Shown: positions 8,201 to 18,900 of the stretch, piece by piece
How the letters are laid out: every line of letters starts with the position of its first letter
How positions within the stretch are numbered: the first letter of the stretch is position 1
Source: Promethearchaeota archaeon
GTDB lineage: Archaea; Asgardarchaeota; Lokiarchaeia; Sigyniarchaeales; SOKP01
Assembly: GCA_016839705.1 (NCBI GenBank)
Contig: JAEOTR010000065.1
Coordinates: 1-62,952, forward strand
Direction of reading: 5' to 3'
DNA length: 62,952 nucleotides
Notes under the pieces: model-generated
Seen by the model: only the letters and a program-made list of their open reading frames with translations
Told to the model about the DNA's origin: nothing
Databases searched by the model: none
Translations under genes and position numbers: made by a program

Positions 8201-8930
8201 CTTTTCCTAAATATGCTTCAAGTACAATTTTATTATTAGCAACTTCTTGAGGGGGCCCATCCGCAATTAACTTACCTTGATGCATGGCAAGCACTCTTGG
8301 AACTAATGCCATAAGTTCGCGTAATACATGACCGGTCATAAAAATCGTTACCCCATCTTGATTTAGTTTTTTGATTAAACTCGTGATTCCTAATTGTTCT
8401 TCAAATGATAAACCACTAAACGGTTCATCCAATAATAATAATTCTGGATTTCCACCAATTGCTTTACCTATTTGCAATTTTCTTAGATCTCCATGTGGAA
8501 GAACAACGGGTGGTATTGTTGCTTTATCTACGAGGCCAACTGAGGTTAAAATTGAGCTAGCATACTCCTCAGCGCCAACTTTTTTCGAAAATTTCCTGCC
8601 TCTATTTGATAAACAAGAAACCACGACATTATCGAGTAAACTAAGGAATTTGAAGGATCTCACCAATTGAAATGTTCGGGCAACACCTAAATTTACAATT
8701 TTATATGGAATCATTCCGGTAATATTAGTACTATCGAAACGAATTGAACCTGAACTCGGTTTTTCAAATCCTGATATTAAATTAAATATTGTCGTTTTAC
8801 CTGCACCGTTTGGTCCAATTAAACCAACAAAATCCCCTCTCCTAATTTCAAAACTAAAATCGTTAACCGCTGTTAATCCACCAAATTTTTTAGTTAAATT
8901 TCTAACTTCTAAAATTATGCCCATGTTCAT
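8184..8930 (-). CDS. livG: Liv-type ABC transporter ATP-binding protein LivG
   Basis: The partner ATPase to LivF, 248 residues. Walker A GPNGAGKTT lies at residues 39-47 and Walker B is LLLLDEP. The signature loop is the degenerate LivG form (LPHGDLRKLQIGKAI rather than LSGGQ), and an H-loop histidine occurs in MTGHVLREL. The Q-loop region RTFQLVRSF is also typical of LivG. It pairs with LivF to drive LivH/LivM. The frame begins with two close methionines (MNMGIILEV); either could be used. It lies between livM, 41 bases upstream, and livF, with which it overlaps. Confidence 0.92.
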   Translation of the reverse strand: MNMGIILEVRNLTKKFGGLTAVNDFSFEIRRGDFVGLIGPNGAGKTTIFNLISGFEKPSSGSIRFDSTNITGMIPYKIVNLGVARTFQLVRSFKFLSLLDNVVVSCLSNRGRKFSKKVGAEEYASSILTSVGLVDKATIPPVVLPHGDLRKLQIGKAIGGNPELLLLDEPFSGLSFEEQLGITSLIKKLNQDGVTIFMTGHVLRELMALVPRVLAMHQGKLIADGPPQEVANNKIVLEAYLGKGEGFA

Positions 8931-8971
8931 TCATACTTCTTTTTAATTTATTTTTTAAAATATTTAGTTAT

Positions 8972-10018
8972 CTACCTACCAAGCAATACATCCCAAAAAT
9001 TCTTCAATCTTTCTAAAGCAGATTTTAAAATTCCCTCTGATGCAAATCGTATAATTAATATAAGGATTATCGAAAACACAAATGCAGGATCAGATATAGC
9101 ATGTATCAAAGGATTTGTTGTACCTAACTCCTCCAGACCTCTGAGAGCCTCGCTTAACAAAAGATAGATGAATGCTCCTAAAGCTGAACCCGATATTGTA
9201 GCAATCCCCCCAATAGCTGCCATAACTAATACAAGAAATGAATATAATGGTTGAAAAATTAATGGATTCACACTTCTATTATACATAGCAAGAAGACCTC
9301 CAGCAAGCCCTGCAAAGAAACTGCTAATCATAAATGCAATAACTTTATACTTAGTTGTGTTAATACCTGACGATTCTGATCCAGTTTCATCATCACGAAT
9401 AGATTTCAATATTGTACCCGTGTTTGATTTCGAAATTTGGATCATCGTTATCATAGAAATAATCATTAGAATTAATACAACAATGTAAACTACCACAGAG
9501 TCCTCAGATAATGCGGGTACTCCAGAAATTCCTTCATCTCCCCATAAAAGGGCCTTAAACTCGGCAATTTTAAATAAATTCATCAACATCACACCTATTG
9601 TCATAGTTCCTAACGCTAAATAAGGACCTTTCAATCTTAGACAAATAAAACCAACAATGAAGCCGACTATTAATGAAAGTAAAACTCCCACAAGTAAAGC
9701 GCCCCACCATGGAACAAATGGTGAAAAAGGGAATTCTACAAGCATAGCACTAACAGCATAACCAGACAATCCGAGAAAAATTGCATGACCAAAACTAACT
9801 TGCCCAGTAATTCCCGCTAAAAAATCCCAACTTGCCGCAAAAATAGAAAAAATCATAGCTAGAATCATAATCTCTAAATAAAATTCATTCTGGGTAAGAA
9901 GTGGTACTATAAAAAGGACAGCTAAGCAAGCTATAGTTATTCCCCCTTTGAAAGTTACAACCCAATCCTTTAAATATCCCGGAAACCCACTTAATGTTTT
10001 CTGTATTTTTCGATACAT
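8972..10018 (-). CDS. livM: Liv-type ABC transporter permease LivM
   Basis: A 348-residue polytopic permease with about nine hydrophobic segments. The characteristic LivM/LivH elements are visible: SWDFLAGITGQVSFGHAIFLG near residues 64-84 and RDDETGSESSGINTTKYK in the cytoplasmic EAA-like loop that contacts the ATPases. IGGIATISGSALGAFIY follows in the C-terminal half. A hydrophilic N-terminal stretch of about 25 residues precedes the first helix. The ATG has an AAGGA site just upstream. It is downstream of livH by 38 bases in the same transcription direction and forms the membrane channel with it. Confidence 0.92.
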   Translation of the reverse strand: MYRKIQKTLSGFPGYLKDWVVTFKGGITIACLAVLFIVPLLTQNEFYLEIMILAMIFSIFAASWDFLAGITGQVSFGHAIFLGLSGYAVSAMLVEFPFSPFVPWWGALLVGVLLSLIVGFIVGFICLRLKGPYLALGTMTIGVMLMNLFKIAEFKALLWGDEGISGVPALSEDSVVVYIVVLILMIISMITMIQISKSNTGTILKSIRDDETGSESSGINTTKYKVIAFMISSFFAGLAGGLLAMYNRSVNPLIFQPLYSFLVLVMAAIGGIATISGSALGAFIYLLLSEALRGLEELGTTNPLIHAISDPAFVFSIILILIIRFASEGILKSALERLKNFWDVLLGR

Positions 10019-10056
10019 TTTTCCTTGGTGTTACAATTATTTAATTTAATTCTACT

Positions 10057-10926
10057 TTATTTTATTTCTTTTTTACCAAAAAGACCTCGCGGTCTAACTA
10101 CAAGAATAACAATAATAACGAGTACAGGTATCAATGAGGAAAAAACGGGATTTATAAGGTAATCAGTCATGATTCTTGCATACCCAAGGATGAAAGCTCC
10201 AATTACACTCCCTGGAAGACTTCCCATCCCCCCAAGTATCACCACCGCAATTGCATTCGTTAATATAGGCCAACCAATGTAAGGAGCTATTAGATATACG
10301 GGGGTATATAAAATAGAGGCTACACCCGCAAGAAATGCAGATATCATAATAGTATACATTAGAACTCTATCGGCATTTATACCCATAAGCATAGCAGCTT
10401 CACGATCTTGAGAAACTGCTCGAATAGATTTCCCAAGTGTTGATTTATTGATAAAAAGGGTTACCAAAACGACGGTTATAATTGAAAAGATAATAATAAT
10501 AAGCCAGTGTAGTTGAATGGCGACTCCTAAAATAGTAACATTAGCTTGAAATATGGTAGGAAGTGAATAAGTTCTGGGGTCATACATAACAATTACTAAT
10601 TGTTCAATGAAAAAACCTAATGCAAACGTCCCTATCAAGATACTAATTTCATGCTCTTCTAAAGGTCTTATAATCAATAAATACGATAACATTCCAAATA
10701 TAGTTGCTACGACTAATGCCATTACCATTCCAATATAAAATCCAAACGCGGATCTCCCAAATGCCAACCATGACAAAAAAAAGGCATAAGTTGCCAGTAA
10801 ATAATACGAACCATGCGCTAGATTTAAAATACCACCAACTCCATATACTAAAGAATATCCTAACGCAAGTAATGCATATACCGCTCCTTGCACCGCACCA
10901 TAGATTATAATTTCTTCAACAACCAT
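10057..10926 (-). CDS. livH: Liv-type ABC transporter permease LivH
   Basis: The second permease subunit. I place the start at ATG 10926 because it is preceded by a GGTGTT ribosome binding site at the spacing used elsewhere in this window. This gives 289 residues; a longer frame begins at TTG 10956. About eight membrane segments are present. Family signatures include ALGYSLVYGVGGILNLAHGS near the N-terminus, SQDREAAMLMGINADR in the ATPase-contacting loop and VVILGGMGSLPGSVIGAFIL near the C-terminus. It ends in VRPRGLFGKKEIK, a classic LivH C-terminus. The 390 bases upstream separate it from the binding-protein gene. Confidence 0.92.
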   Translation of the reverse strand: MVVEEIIIYGAVQGAVYALLALGYSLVYGVGGILNLAHGSYYLLATYAFFLSWLAFGRSAFGFYIGMVMALVVATIFGMLSYLLIIRPLEEHEISILIGTFALGFFIEQLVIVMYDPRTYSLPTIFQANVTILGVAIQLHWLIIIIFSIITVVLVTLFINKSTLGKSIRAVSQDREAAMLMGINADRVLMYTIMISAFLAGVASILYTPVYLIAPYIGWPILTNAIAVVILGGMGSLPGSVIGAFILGYARIMTDYLINPVFSSLIPVLVIIVILVVRPRGLFGKKEIK

Positions 10927-10956
10927 TTTAACACCATGAAAATAATAAAAATCCAA

Positions 10957-11316
10957 TTAAAAAATTAATTAATCCGCATTCTACCAATTAATATGTTAAT
11001 TAAAAATCACTAATGATAATAAAAATATTTCGGATTTATTCAATAAAAAGCTTATTATCAAATAATTTTTCAAAAATGTCTCAATAAATTTTTTTAATAC
11101 AATGGTTTAATCTTTTACTCCAATAGAATATCATAATTCAAAGAAACATGAATTCTAAGATATGACTACTAATCTCTTTTTATTTCTGATTCATATTAAA
11201 AATTATGAAAAATATATATAAAGAAACGCTCAACTTGAAGAAACTATATAGATTTCATCTAAAAATAAGGTAATAAAGAAAAAAAAAATAAATTAGAATT
11301 TTGTCAATATTTGTAT
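10957..11316. other. Long AT-rich spacer between the binding-protein gene and livH
   Basis: No convincing gene is seen on either strand; the best plus-strand frame is a 22-codon one near 11204-11272. A run of ten A residues on the plus strand near 11278-11290 reads as an oligo-T tract in the transcribed direction just after the binding-protein stop. It could cause partial termination, so that the binding protein is made in excess over the permeases. TATA-like stretches on the minus strand (about 11209-11222) could give livHMGF their own promoter. Both points are inference. Confidence 0.35.
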
Positions 11317-12747
11317 TTATGATGTATAAATCAGCGGTGGTAAGGTTATTAATGTTTGGTTTAGCATAGCCCCAAAAGGTGGTACTGGTGAATAAGGATC
11401 GCTAGGATAAAGACCTGGTGCAGCTAAAAAGTTTTTCGCACCACTTATCCATTGAACGGCAAGACCGACAGCAAAAGGCCAACCATATACGGGACTATGA
11501 CTTGCATCATAAGCTAAAACACCGCCTGCACCTACAATACCCCCACTTGCTTGAGTTAAGGTTTCTAGTTGTGCTACATTTACATCTGGGTCGAGTGATG
11601 AAGAATGTTCAAGCATCCATTTAAATTGGTAAATTGTGTCATATGTTCCTGTAGCAGTATACACCGGATCAGTTCCATACTTCGCTACATACGCATTCCA
11701 AAATGCGAGTGTTTTTGCAGTCTTATTAGTTTCATACACACTATCTATTCCAATGCTGTAATTACACCTACCACCTGTGTCCGTCCAAAACTCTGATTCT
11801 TGAGCTACAACATTTATACCTATTGGGATACAGGTTTGACCCCCAGGGAGATCACCATATGAATTCGCAAAGGGTAATCCCGCAGTCCCAGAAATTATCG
11901 GGATTACTATAGAAGTATTTGCCGTTACAATTGTATTGAAATGAGCATCCATCTGAGTTGGGGTAACGTCTTGAGGAAATGCTACGTCTATCCCAGTATA
12001 GGTTAGGTTATAGACATCGTTATTTGTTAAATAATAAATCATTGCATCTCTGAAATCTTCGGTCCATGCTAAGGATTCTCTCATAAAAGAAAATCGAGAA
12101 ATGTTTTTGCCATAGAGCCCATTAGAAAGGGCTGCCTCAGTGATTATTAAACTGATTAAATTGTATGCTAGTGCAGTAGTATTTTGTGGGCTAATTTGAA
12201 AATAATATTTGGAAGTATTATAAGAATCTAGAACTTTTTGAGTTAAAGTAGTAGTCGCTGCTCCAGTATTTATGAAGATTATTTTTTCATCCAAAAATAG
12301 TTGTTGATATGCTAATGCGGTTTCAGTTCTAGATGAACCGGTTGCAAAATGAGGTTTTCTATAGTTAATTAGTTTTTTTGCCGCAGATACAGCCGTAGCT
12401 GTGTCTAGAATAGGATTGTTTTCATCTGAATCTTCCCACACAATACCAAAATAGTATGGATTACCCCCTCCGAAACTGATACCACCTGCTGTATTTATTT
12501 CCTCTGCGGCCATTAAAGCTGCGTCTCTCTGTCCTTTACCTACAGCTCGTGCCATATCACCAATTACTCCTATTTTAATTATTTGATCCTCTGTAATGTC
12601 AGTTGGTGCTCCAGGACAATCTGTAGCACTCCATTTATATTCTCCTGCTCCCGGCGTTAGTAAGAAAAACCATGCACCCAAACCGACGCCTACTGCAACA
12701 ACTGCAATAAGCACAATCGCTATTATTCTTTTTGTTGTTGATTCCAT
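11317..12747 (-). CDS. Liv-type ABC transporter substrate-binding protein, membrane-anchored
   Basis: A 476-residue type I periplasmic-binding-fold protein. An N-terminal hydrophobic segment (residues about 8-30, IIAIVLIAVVAVGVGLGAWF) serves as signal or membrane anchor, since no lipobox cysteine follows it directly. The mature part opens with IIKIGVIGDMARAVGKGQRDAALMAAEEINTAGG split around residues 57-90, the standard opening of LivJ/LivK/AmiC-like domains, and continues with SAAKKLINYRKP and HFATGSSRTETALA. Many N-x-S/T sites are present, consistent with an archaeal surface protein that may be glycosylated. It is the first gene of the transporter block. The residues that would define the ligand cannot be assigned by eye. 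Confidence 0.88.
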   Translation of the reverse strand: MESTTKRIIAIVLIAVVAVGVGLGAWFFLLTPGAGEYKWSATDCPGAPTDITEDQIIKIGVIGDMARAVGKGQRDAALMAAEEINTAGGISFGGGNPYYFGIVWEDSDENNPILDTATAVSAAKKLINYRKPHFATGSSRTETALAYQQLFLDEKIIFINTGAATTTLTQKVLDSYNTSKYYFQISPQNTTALAYNLISLIITEAALSNGLYGKNISRFSFMRESLAWTEDFRDAMIYYLTNNDVYNLTYTGIDVAFPQDVTPTQMDAHFNTIVTANTSIVIPIISGTAGLPFANSYGDLPGGQTCIPIGINVVAQESEFWTDTGGRCNYSIGIDSVYETNKTAKTLAFWNAYVAKYGTDPVYTATGTYDTIYQFKWMLEHSSSLDPDVNVAQLETLTQASGGIVGAGGVLAYDASHSPVYGWPFAVGLAVQWISGAKNFLAAPGLYPSDPYSPVPPFGAMLNQTLITLPPLIYTS

Positions 12748-12810
12748 TTATTAGATCACTTTTTATTTTTTTTTTTAAAATTAAGATTGTCTAGTAATAG
12801 TGGATTTGAA

Positions 12811-12822
12811 GATATATATAAA
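12811..12822 (-). promoter_or_regulatory. TATA-box-like promoter for the Liv-type operon
   Basis: Read on the minus strand the sequence is TTTATATATATC, 64-75 bases before the ATG of the binding-protein gene. It is the strongest TATA-like string in this 220-base gap and would place transcription start near 12785. A ribosome-binding-like AAAGTGATC lies just before the ATG. Confidence 0.45.
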
Positions 12823-12967
12823 TTTTGCAACTTTTTGAAGTAAATCATAAATATTTACAACAATGAAAAAACCTGTCCAAAAAGAGTTAGTTCCAGAAAA
12901 AACCATAAGGAGCTTCTAAATGTCTTTTTATAGATTCTTAATAATCAACTACTCTTCCCAAATCCTC

Positions 12968-15900
12968 TTAGGTAGGAATAGTGGAGAGTTGTATAAAGAA
13001 TAAAACCCCAAATAGTATTAATAAAATAAAAAGTGAAAGGAGCGTATAAAATCTCCATTTAACTGAAATTTTCTCCCTTTCTTCTTTTCTTCCAAGAAAA
13101 ACTAATATTATTGTGCCAACAACAGCCGTGGATATTAAACCAGTAAAAAGATACCATTGAGGAGTTATTACGATAAACAATAATCCTAAAACACTACCCC
13201 AACCAATAGATAAGCGTAATATACGTCTTTTGAATATTATATCTGGATCCTCCGTTTGAGTATATGGAATAATTAAATAAAGTAAACCAAATATTGCCAG
13301 CATGAGTAGAGTAGTATGAATCCAATTCAAGTAATTGAGTGATATAGGGGATAAGAGAATCCCAAAAAATATCGCCAAACAAGCACTAATTATTGTCCAA
13401 ATTACTTTGAAATGAATTTTCAAAAAGTTGAAAATAGATTTAACGACACTAATTATTATTAATTTAATTTTTTTAAAGGCTCTAATAAGTAAATCGACAA
13501 ATTTATTGAAAAGTTCACGTAATTCTTCCAACAAGAATACAAAGGGATAAATAACAAACGTAATTGTCAATACCGTTACCCCTATCTCCCAGGATAATGA
13601 CAAATTATATATAATTGAGCTTAATAAAGAAAAAATCGCTGCCCAAAATACGAATGCAATAACAGAATGTTCCTTAAATGGTTTTATTATTATCCCCAAG
13701 AAAATTACGAATGTAAATAATGCAACACTTAGCTTTAAAAATAAACTGAGAGACGGAATAAAACCTAATGATATGTAAATATCGAAAGATAGTAGAGTTC
13801 CAATTGCTAAAAATGAGATTTTTCTAAGAATTCCCCTCGGTTTTTCATTAAATACACTTATATATTCGTCAATGTAAGTCAGAATAAATAAGATTCCTAT
13901 TGAAGCTAGTATCAGATTTAACGAATAAAATGGATTCAATGTCGCATTATAAACCGGCCAGGTTATAAAATCTAAGTACAAAATAATCAGAAGAATCCTT
14001 TTTATCTTCTCCTTATTTGAAATTACAATTTTTGAAAATCCTAACAGCTTAAAGAGGTATGCGGTTTCAATAATTAAGATTAAAATGATTAGAGGTATTG
14101 ATGTAGCCAGTAAAGCGAAGAAATTTATGAAGTATATCCAAATTAAATAGGTTGTCGTGAAAGCCATTATGAAAATCCATGAAAGTACTTTAAGATAATT
14201 AGAAACTTTTCCTAAAAATTTCAATATATACGAATCGATAATCATCAAAATGTGAACCAATAGGCTTAGAATTAAAAGCATTAATTGCTGTTCGATGCTG
14301 AATATTAATAAAGTTTGGAGTAAAAGGAGAAATAAACTAAAATAGAACCCTACTCCCAAAACCTTTGTGGAAAATCTTCTGCTTTTATTAATTTGTTCTT
14401 TCTTAGTTGGGTATAATTGACTCAAAGATGCAAAAAGAGAATAAATGGTATAAAATTGCATTAGAATAAATAACAAGATTTCCAAGCTCAGCAATATTTG
14501 GTATTGTATCGCTGCTGTGTTTAACATTAATAAAAACATTAATGAAATCACAAAGAAACTAAGGGTGTGGATTAATTGTGCATATCCCCTTTTAATTTTC
14601 TTGATTGAGTAAATATCTAATAAGGTTAATGCAAAAAATACTATCTGAGAAACTAAGATACTTTCAATAATCCCTACAAATACGATCATCAAGCCATAAA
14701 ACAGTAAACTCGTTTCAAAATATAACAGAATTATTAGTAATGAAAACACTCGTGTCAAGAATTCCGGCTTTTTTCCTTCAAAAAAGAGTGAATTAACATA
14801 TTTAAAAGTTTTAAAGCTAAAGCATGTCTCTATCAAGATAATTAAAATTGTTGAGAAAATATTCAAAATATTGAACAAACCGAAGATAATTATCATATTG
14901 GTAGCAAACAAACTTTGAAAAACTAATAAAAGTACAATTTCAACTGAAGATTTCAACTTTACATCAATTTTCATGAGAAAATTACTTAAGATAAATATAA
15001 TTAGAAAAGAATTTTGGAACAACAATAGGTAGTATGCAAAACTCCTTAGTTCCTCAATAAGTATAATTATCCCATTAGAGATTATTGATCCTACAAAAAA
15101 TGAACCCGATATAAAGAGAACATAATAAAGGATTAACCGTCCATTAGAGATTATTCTTTTTGAAATATCTAAGTGAGAGAGAAGACTGAGAGAAATCTGA
15201 TTTATAAGTGCAAATATAGATAATAATAGAAATATATTTGAGTGATACATAAATAAGAACAAGGATAGAGTGTTAATGAAAAATGAAAAAGACCAAAAAG
15301 TAAATTTATTCCTTTTTGAATGGAATAAATAATATAAAAATCTCCTGTCTATTATGTATGATTCAAAAAATATGATACCACTAAAGATAAGTATAAGTAC
15401 ATAAATAATACTCGTAATATTCACGTTTACATAAAGCATAAAGAGTAGAATATTAATGCTTAAGGCTGTAGGTATCAATAAAAATATAACAAAACAGATT
15501 TTATTGAAATAAAGAAGGGGGTCTCTTATTTTGAAATGAATATCTGCTTTTTCGATATATTTTAAACTCAATAAGATAAAAACTGACCAGATTATTAGAA
15601 AATCAAGAAATTGATAAATAAAAATGATGTGACTGAATAAAAATTGATCTTGAAAAACAGGGATAAGAATTGATATTAATAACGAGAAAAATAGGGAAAA
15701 AAGAATAAAACTTGTGAAATTTACAAGTTTAATTTGATTTTTATCTTTAAAAATTTTAAACATACTATTTTTCTTTTCTGTAGAATCCCTCTCCTTATAG
15801 TTTTTAAATAAGTTAAATATAATCTGAAAGACAGCTACATATATTATTGAAAAGCCCAGAAATGCTAAAAACCAGATGGATCTAAGTACTTCAATTAACA

Positions 15901-18900
15901 TTAATAATTCAAATAGAGGGAGTACTAAAGGTATTGGAATCAAAGACCAAAGGAAATATCTATAATCTACAAGTATAAAATAGAGAAAAGGTAAAAAGAT
16001 TACTGTGAATGTACTAATTAAAATATAAGGTGATGCCCTCAAGAAAACAAAAACCAGTGATGTTATAGAAGAAGATGTGCCAATTGCTACAATAAAAAGT
16101 GGGATTATTCGATTTATACGAAATTTCAACTTATATTTATTAAATATAAAGTAAGAACATCCAAAGACCGTTAATGCGAAAAAGAAAGCAAACAATACTA
16201 ATTGTGGATGCAAACTACTAAATGTATTGAAAGTTAACCATGCGAAATTGAATATCAATATCCAAGAAAGACTTATCTCAATTATTCTATGCGATAGCTT
16301 TATATATTTTGATGAAAAGAGACTAAACCCTACTACCATTAAACTTAGATTAACGGAGAAAATAAAATTTTGAATAATGGAATAAATAATGAAATAAACT
16401 GTGCTAAAAATACCACCAAGGACAATAGAATAACTGATAGTCAAAATGATGCCAATTGATCTAACATTTGGAAAAAAGGAATATATAATCATTAATAATC
16501 CAATTACCAAGATATCAATTGAAATCGTTACCTCTAATGGTATTCCTATAGAAACTAAATAATAGCCCAAAAACAAAGTATTGATCACTATAAGCATTAC
16601 CCAAAAAACAGATACAATCTTCCAATACTTCAAACCAATTAATATGGGCATTAATAAAAGGACGGCAAATAGGACGAATAAAAGGTTTATTAATCCTAAA
16701 TTACCCAAAAATAGATTTTGGCTAATCCAATACAACAAGAATAAGCTTTCTCCCCAAACGATAAAGACTAGTTTTAGGAAATATTTCTTTATTTTTGTAT
16801 AGATAACGGGTAAGAAAAATAAGGAGCAAATGATAATAGACATAATTGTTGAGCCTGTAAACTCAATATCTCCGAAAAGGCTTAATGAGTTAGTAAGGAC
16901 ATCAACCCCACTTAAACTTTTATATATTATTATAAAATTAACGAAAGGTAAAATATTCCACGCATACCAACCAGATTTCCAAATTGCCCAAGAAATTCTC
17001 CATTGATAAATTCCAATAGAAAGATAGAAAAGAAAAACACCCACGTTAATACTGAATATTATCGGAATGGGATCTGTAAAAGGGATTGAAAATGAAGTAA
17101 CTATGAAGAAGTACAAAAAGGTGGGTATACATAATATTATTGCGAGTAAAACAAAATAAAACGATTTCTTTCTAAAATTTGCAGGAGCTTTATTAAATAA
17201 AAATACAAAAACGAATCCTGTTATACCTAATGTAAGAGTAAAGGTAAGTAGTGGGTTGAGCCCGGTGTAAGGGGGATGATTAAAGAACAAAAAATATGAA
17301 ATAAAGCTTATTAAATCAAAAACTGCTAGTAAAACGCAAGGTTTAATAAACCACTTATACAGTACATTTTTCTGTCTGTAAAAGTAAATTCCCATGAAAA
17401 ATAAAAATAAAAAGACCGATATTGTTAAGTTGTAGATTAAAAGAACTATGGTATATGAAAAAAATAATACGAAAGATAGAAGAGAGAGAGTTGCATATAA
17501 TGCAAACTTCTCATGAATGTTATTTCTTTTATAATTTAACCATATTGAAAAAAGTAAAACAATTGATAAGCATATTAAATAGTTTTGGCTATAAAATGTG
17601 ATTAAATTTAAATCAAATGCATTTAGATAAATAAATCCGCCGAAAGGAACTGCTGTGATCGCTATAAACAATACATATCCTAAAAGGAGATATGCTAGAA
17701 ATCTAAAGATATTAATTATACTACGTCGTGATAAAATAAGAATTAACAAAATTAAAGAAAAAATAGGGATTGTAATATACATAAAAAATTGGCTTATTAG
17801 CAATAAAATGGATGAAAAATAAAACTTGAACAATCGAGGAAACGTATATGATTCTAGTATCGAATTGTATCGCAAAATACAGAAATAAAGAAATAGATAT
17901 AGGTTAGCGATGATAACTGTTAAAGGAATTAAGTTAAAAAGATTGAATGAAGGAATATTCCATGTTAAAATATTGAATATCTCCAAATAGAGGCTTAAAT
18001 TTGAGAGGATAAATATACCAAGAAATACTTTATTTATGAAGAATTGAGTTTCTCCCGAAATTATTTTTAGATTTATGAAATATTTTAGTGTAACAGGAGT
18101 CAAAATTGATAGAATTAATATAAATATGATTATTTGAACTAAAATTGAAAGAGGAAATGCAAGAGATATGAAAAGACAGAAAAAAATCTTAAAAGAAAAC
18201 CATGAAATCAATTCCAAACAATTCTTTAGGATTTCAAATGCTGGTTCTATAACTTTTGACTTAATAAGCAATAGGCTAAATAAGAAAAAGAGTCCAAAAG
18301 ACCACGTAAAATTTAAAGAAGCCAGTCCTAAAGGAAGGAAATATAAAATATTCGTGATTTGAATCAGAGTTACTAAAAGATAGGAAAACGAAAAAACAAT
18401 GCCATATAGTATAATATCTTTTATATACTTACTGATTTTCAGTTCCTTAGAATAATTAGACATTAACCTTAAAGTATAGATGTTTAACATGAAGAAGACA
18501 AAAAAAGTTATGCTAAATGATAATTGATTTATTAGATATGGAAAGATCCAAAAAGCTGTAAAAAGTGAAAAAGAAAACCAAGAAAATGCTTCAAGTAACT
18601 TTAGATGTTTTATTATTTTTTCTAATATTTTAAATTTAATACAAACGAAATCTAAGAATTTTAAAATTGCAAACAGTAGAATTAAAGTTATTGCTATAAT
18701 TATGAGAAAATCAATCATTAGCCCAAAATTTGAAAGTTCTAATCCTACTATAGTTGGGATTAATATAATAATTCCAGACAGAAGTAGGCTATTGACAAAT
18801 ATGCTGTTTTTAACAAGATTTACATTAAAAAGTTGTTTTTTATAAGAAAATAAAGTCGGGAGATAGAAGAAACATGATGCTGCAATGAAAGGAATAAGAA

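Noticed and set aside
11239..11255. ACTATATAGAT, as in the phosphate operator, between the binding-protein gene and livH
   Set aside because: Single half-site in very AT-rich sequence, far from the livH start and without a second copy; treated as chance.
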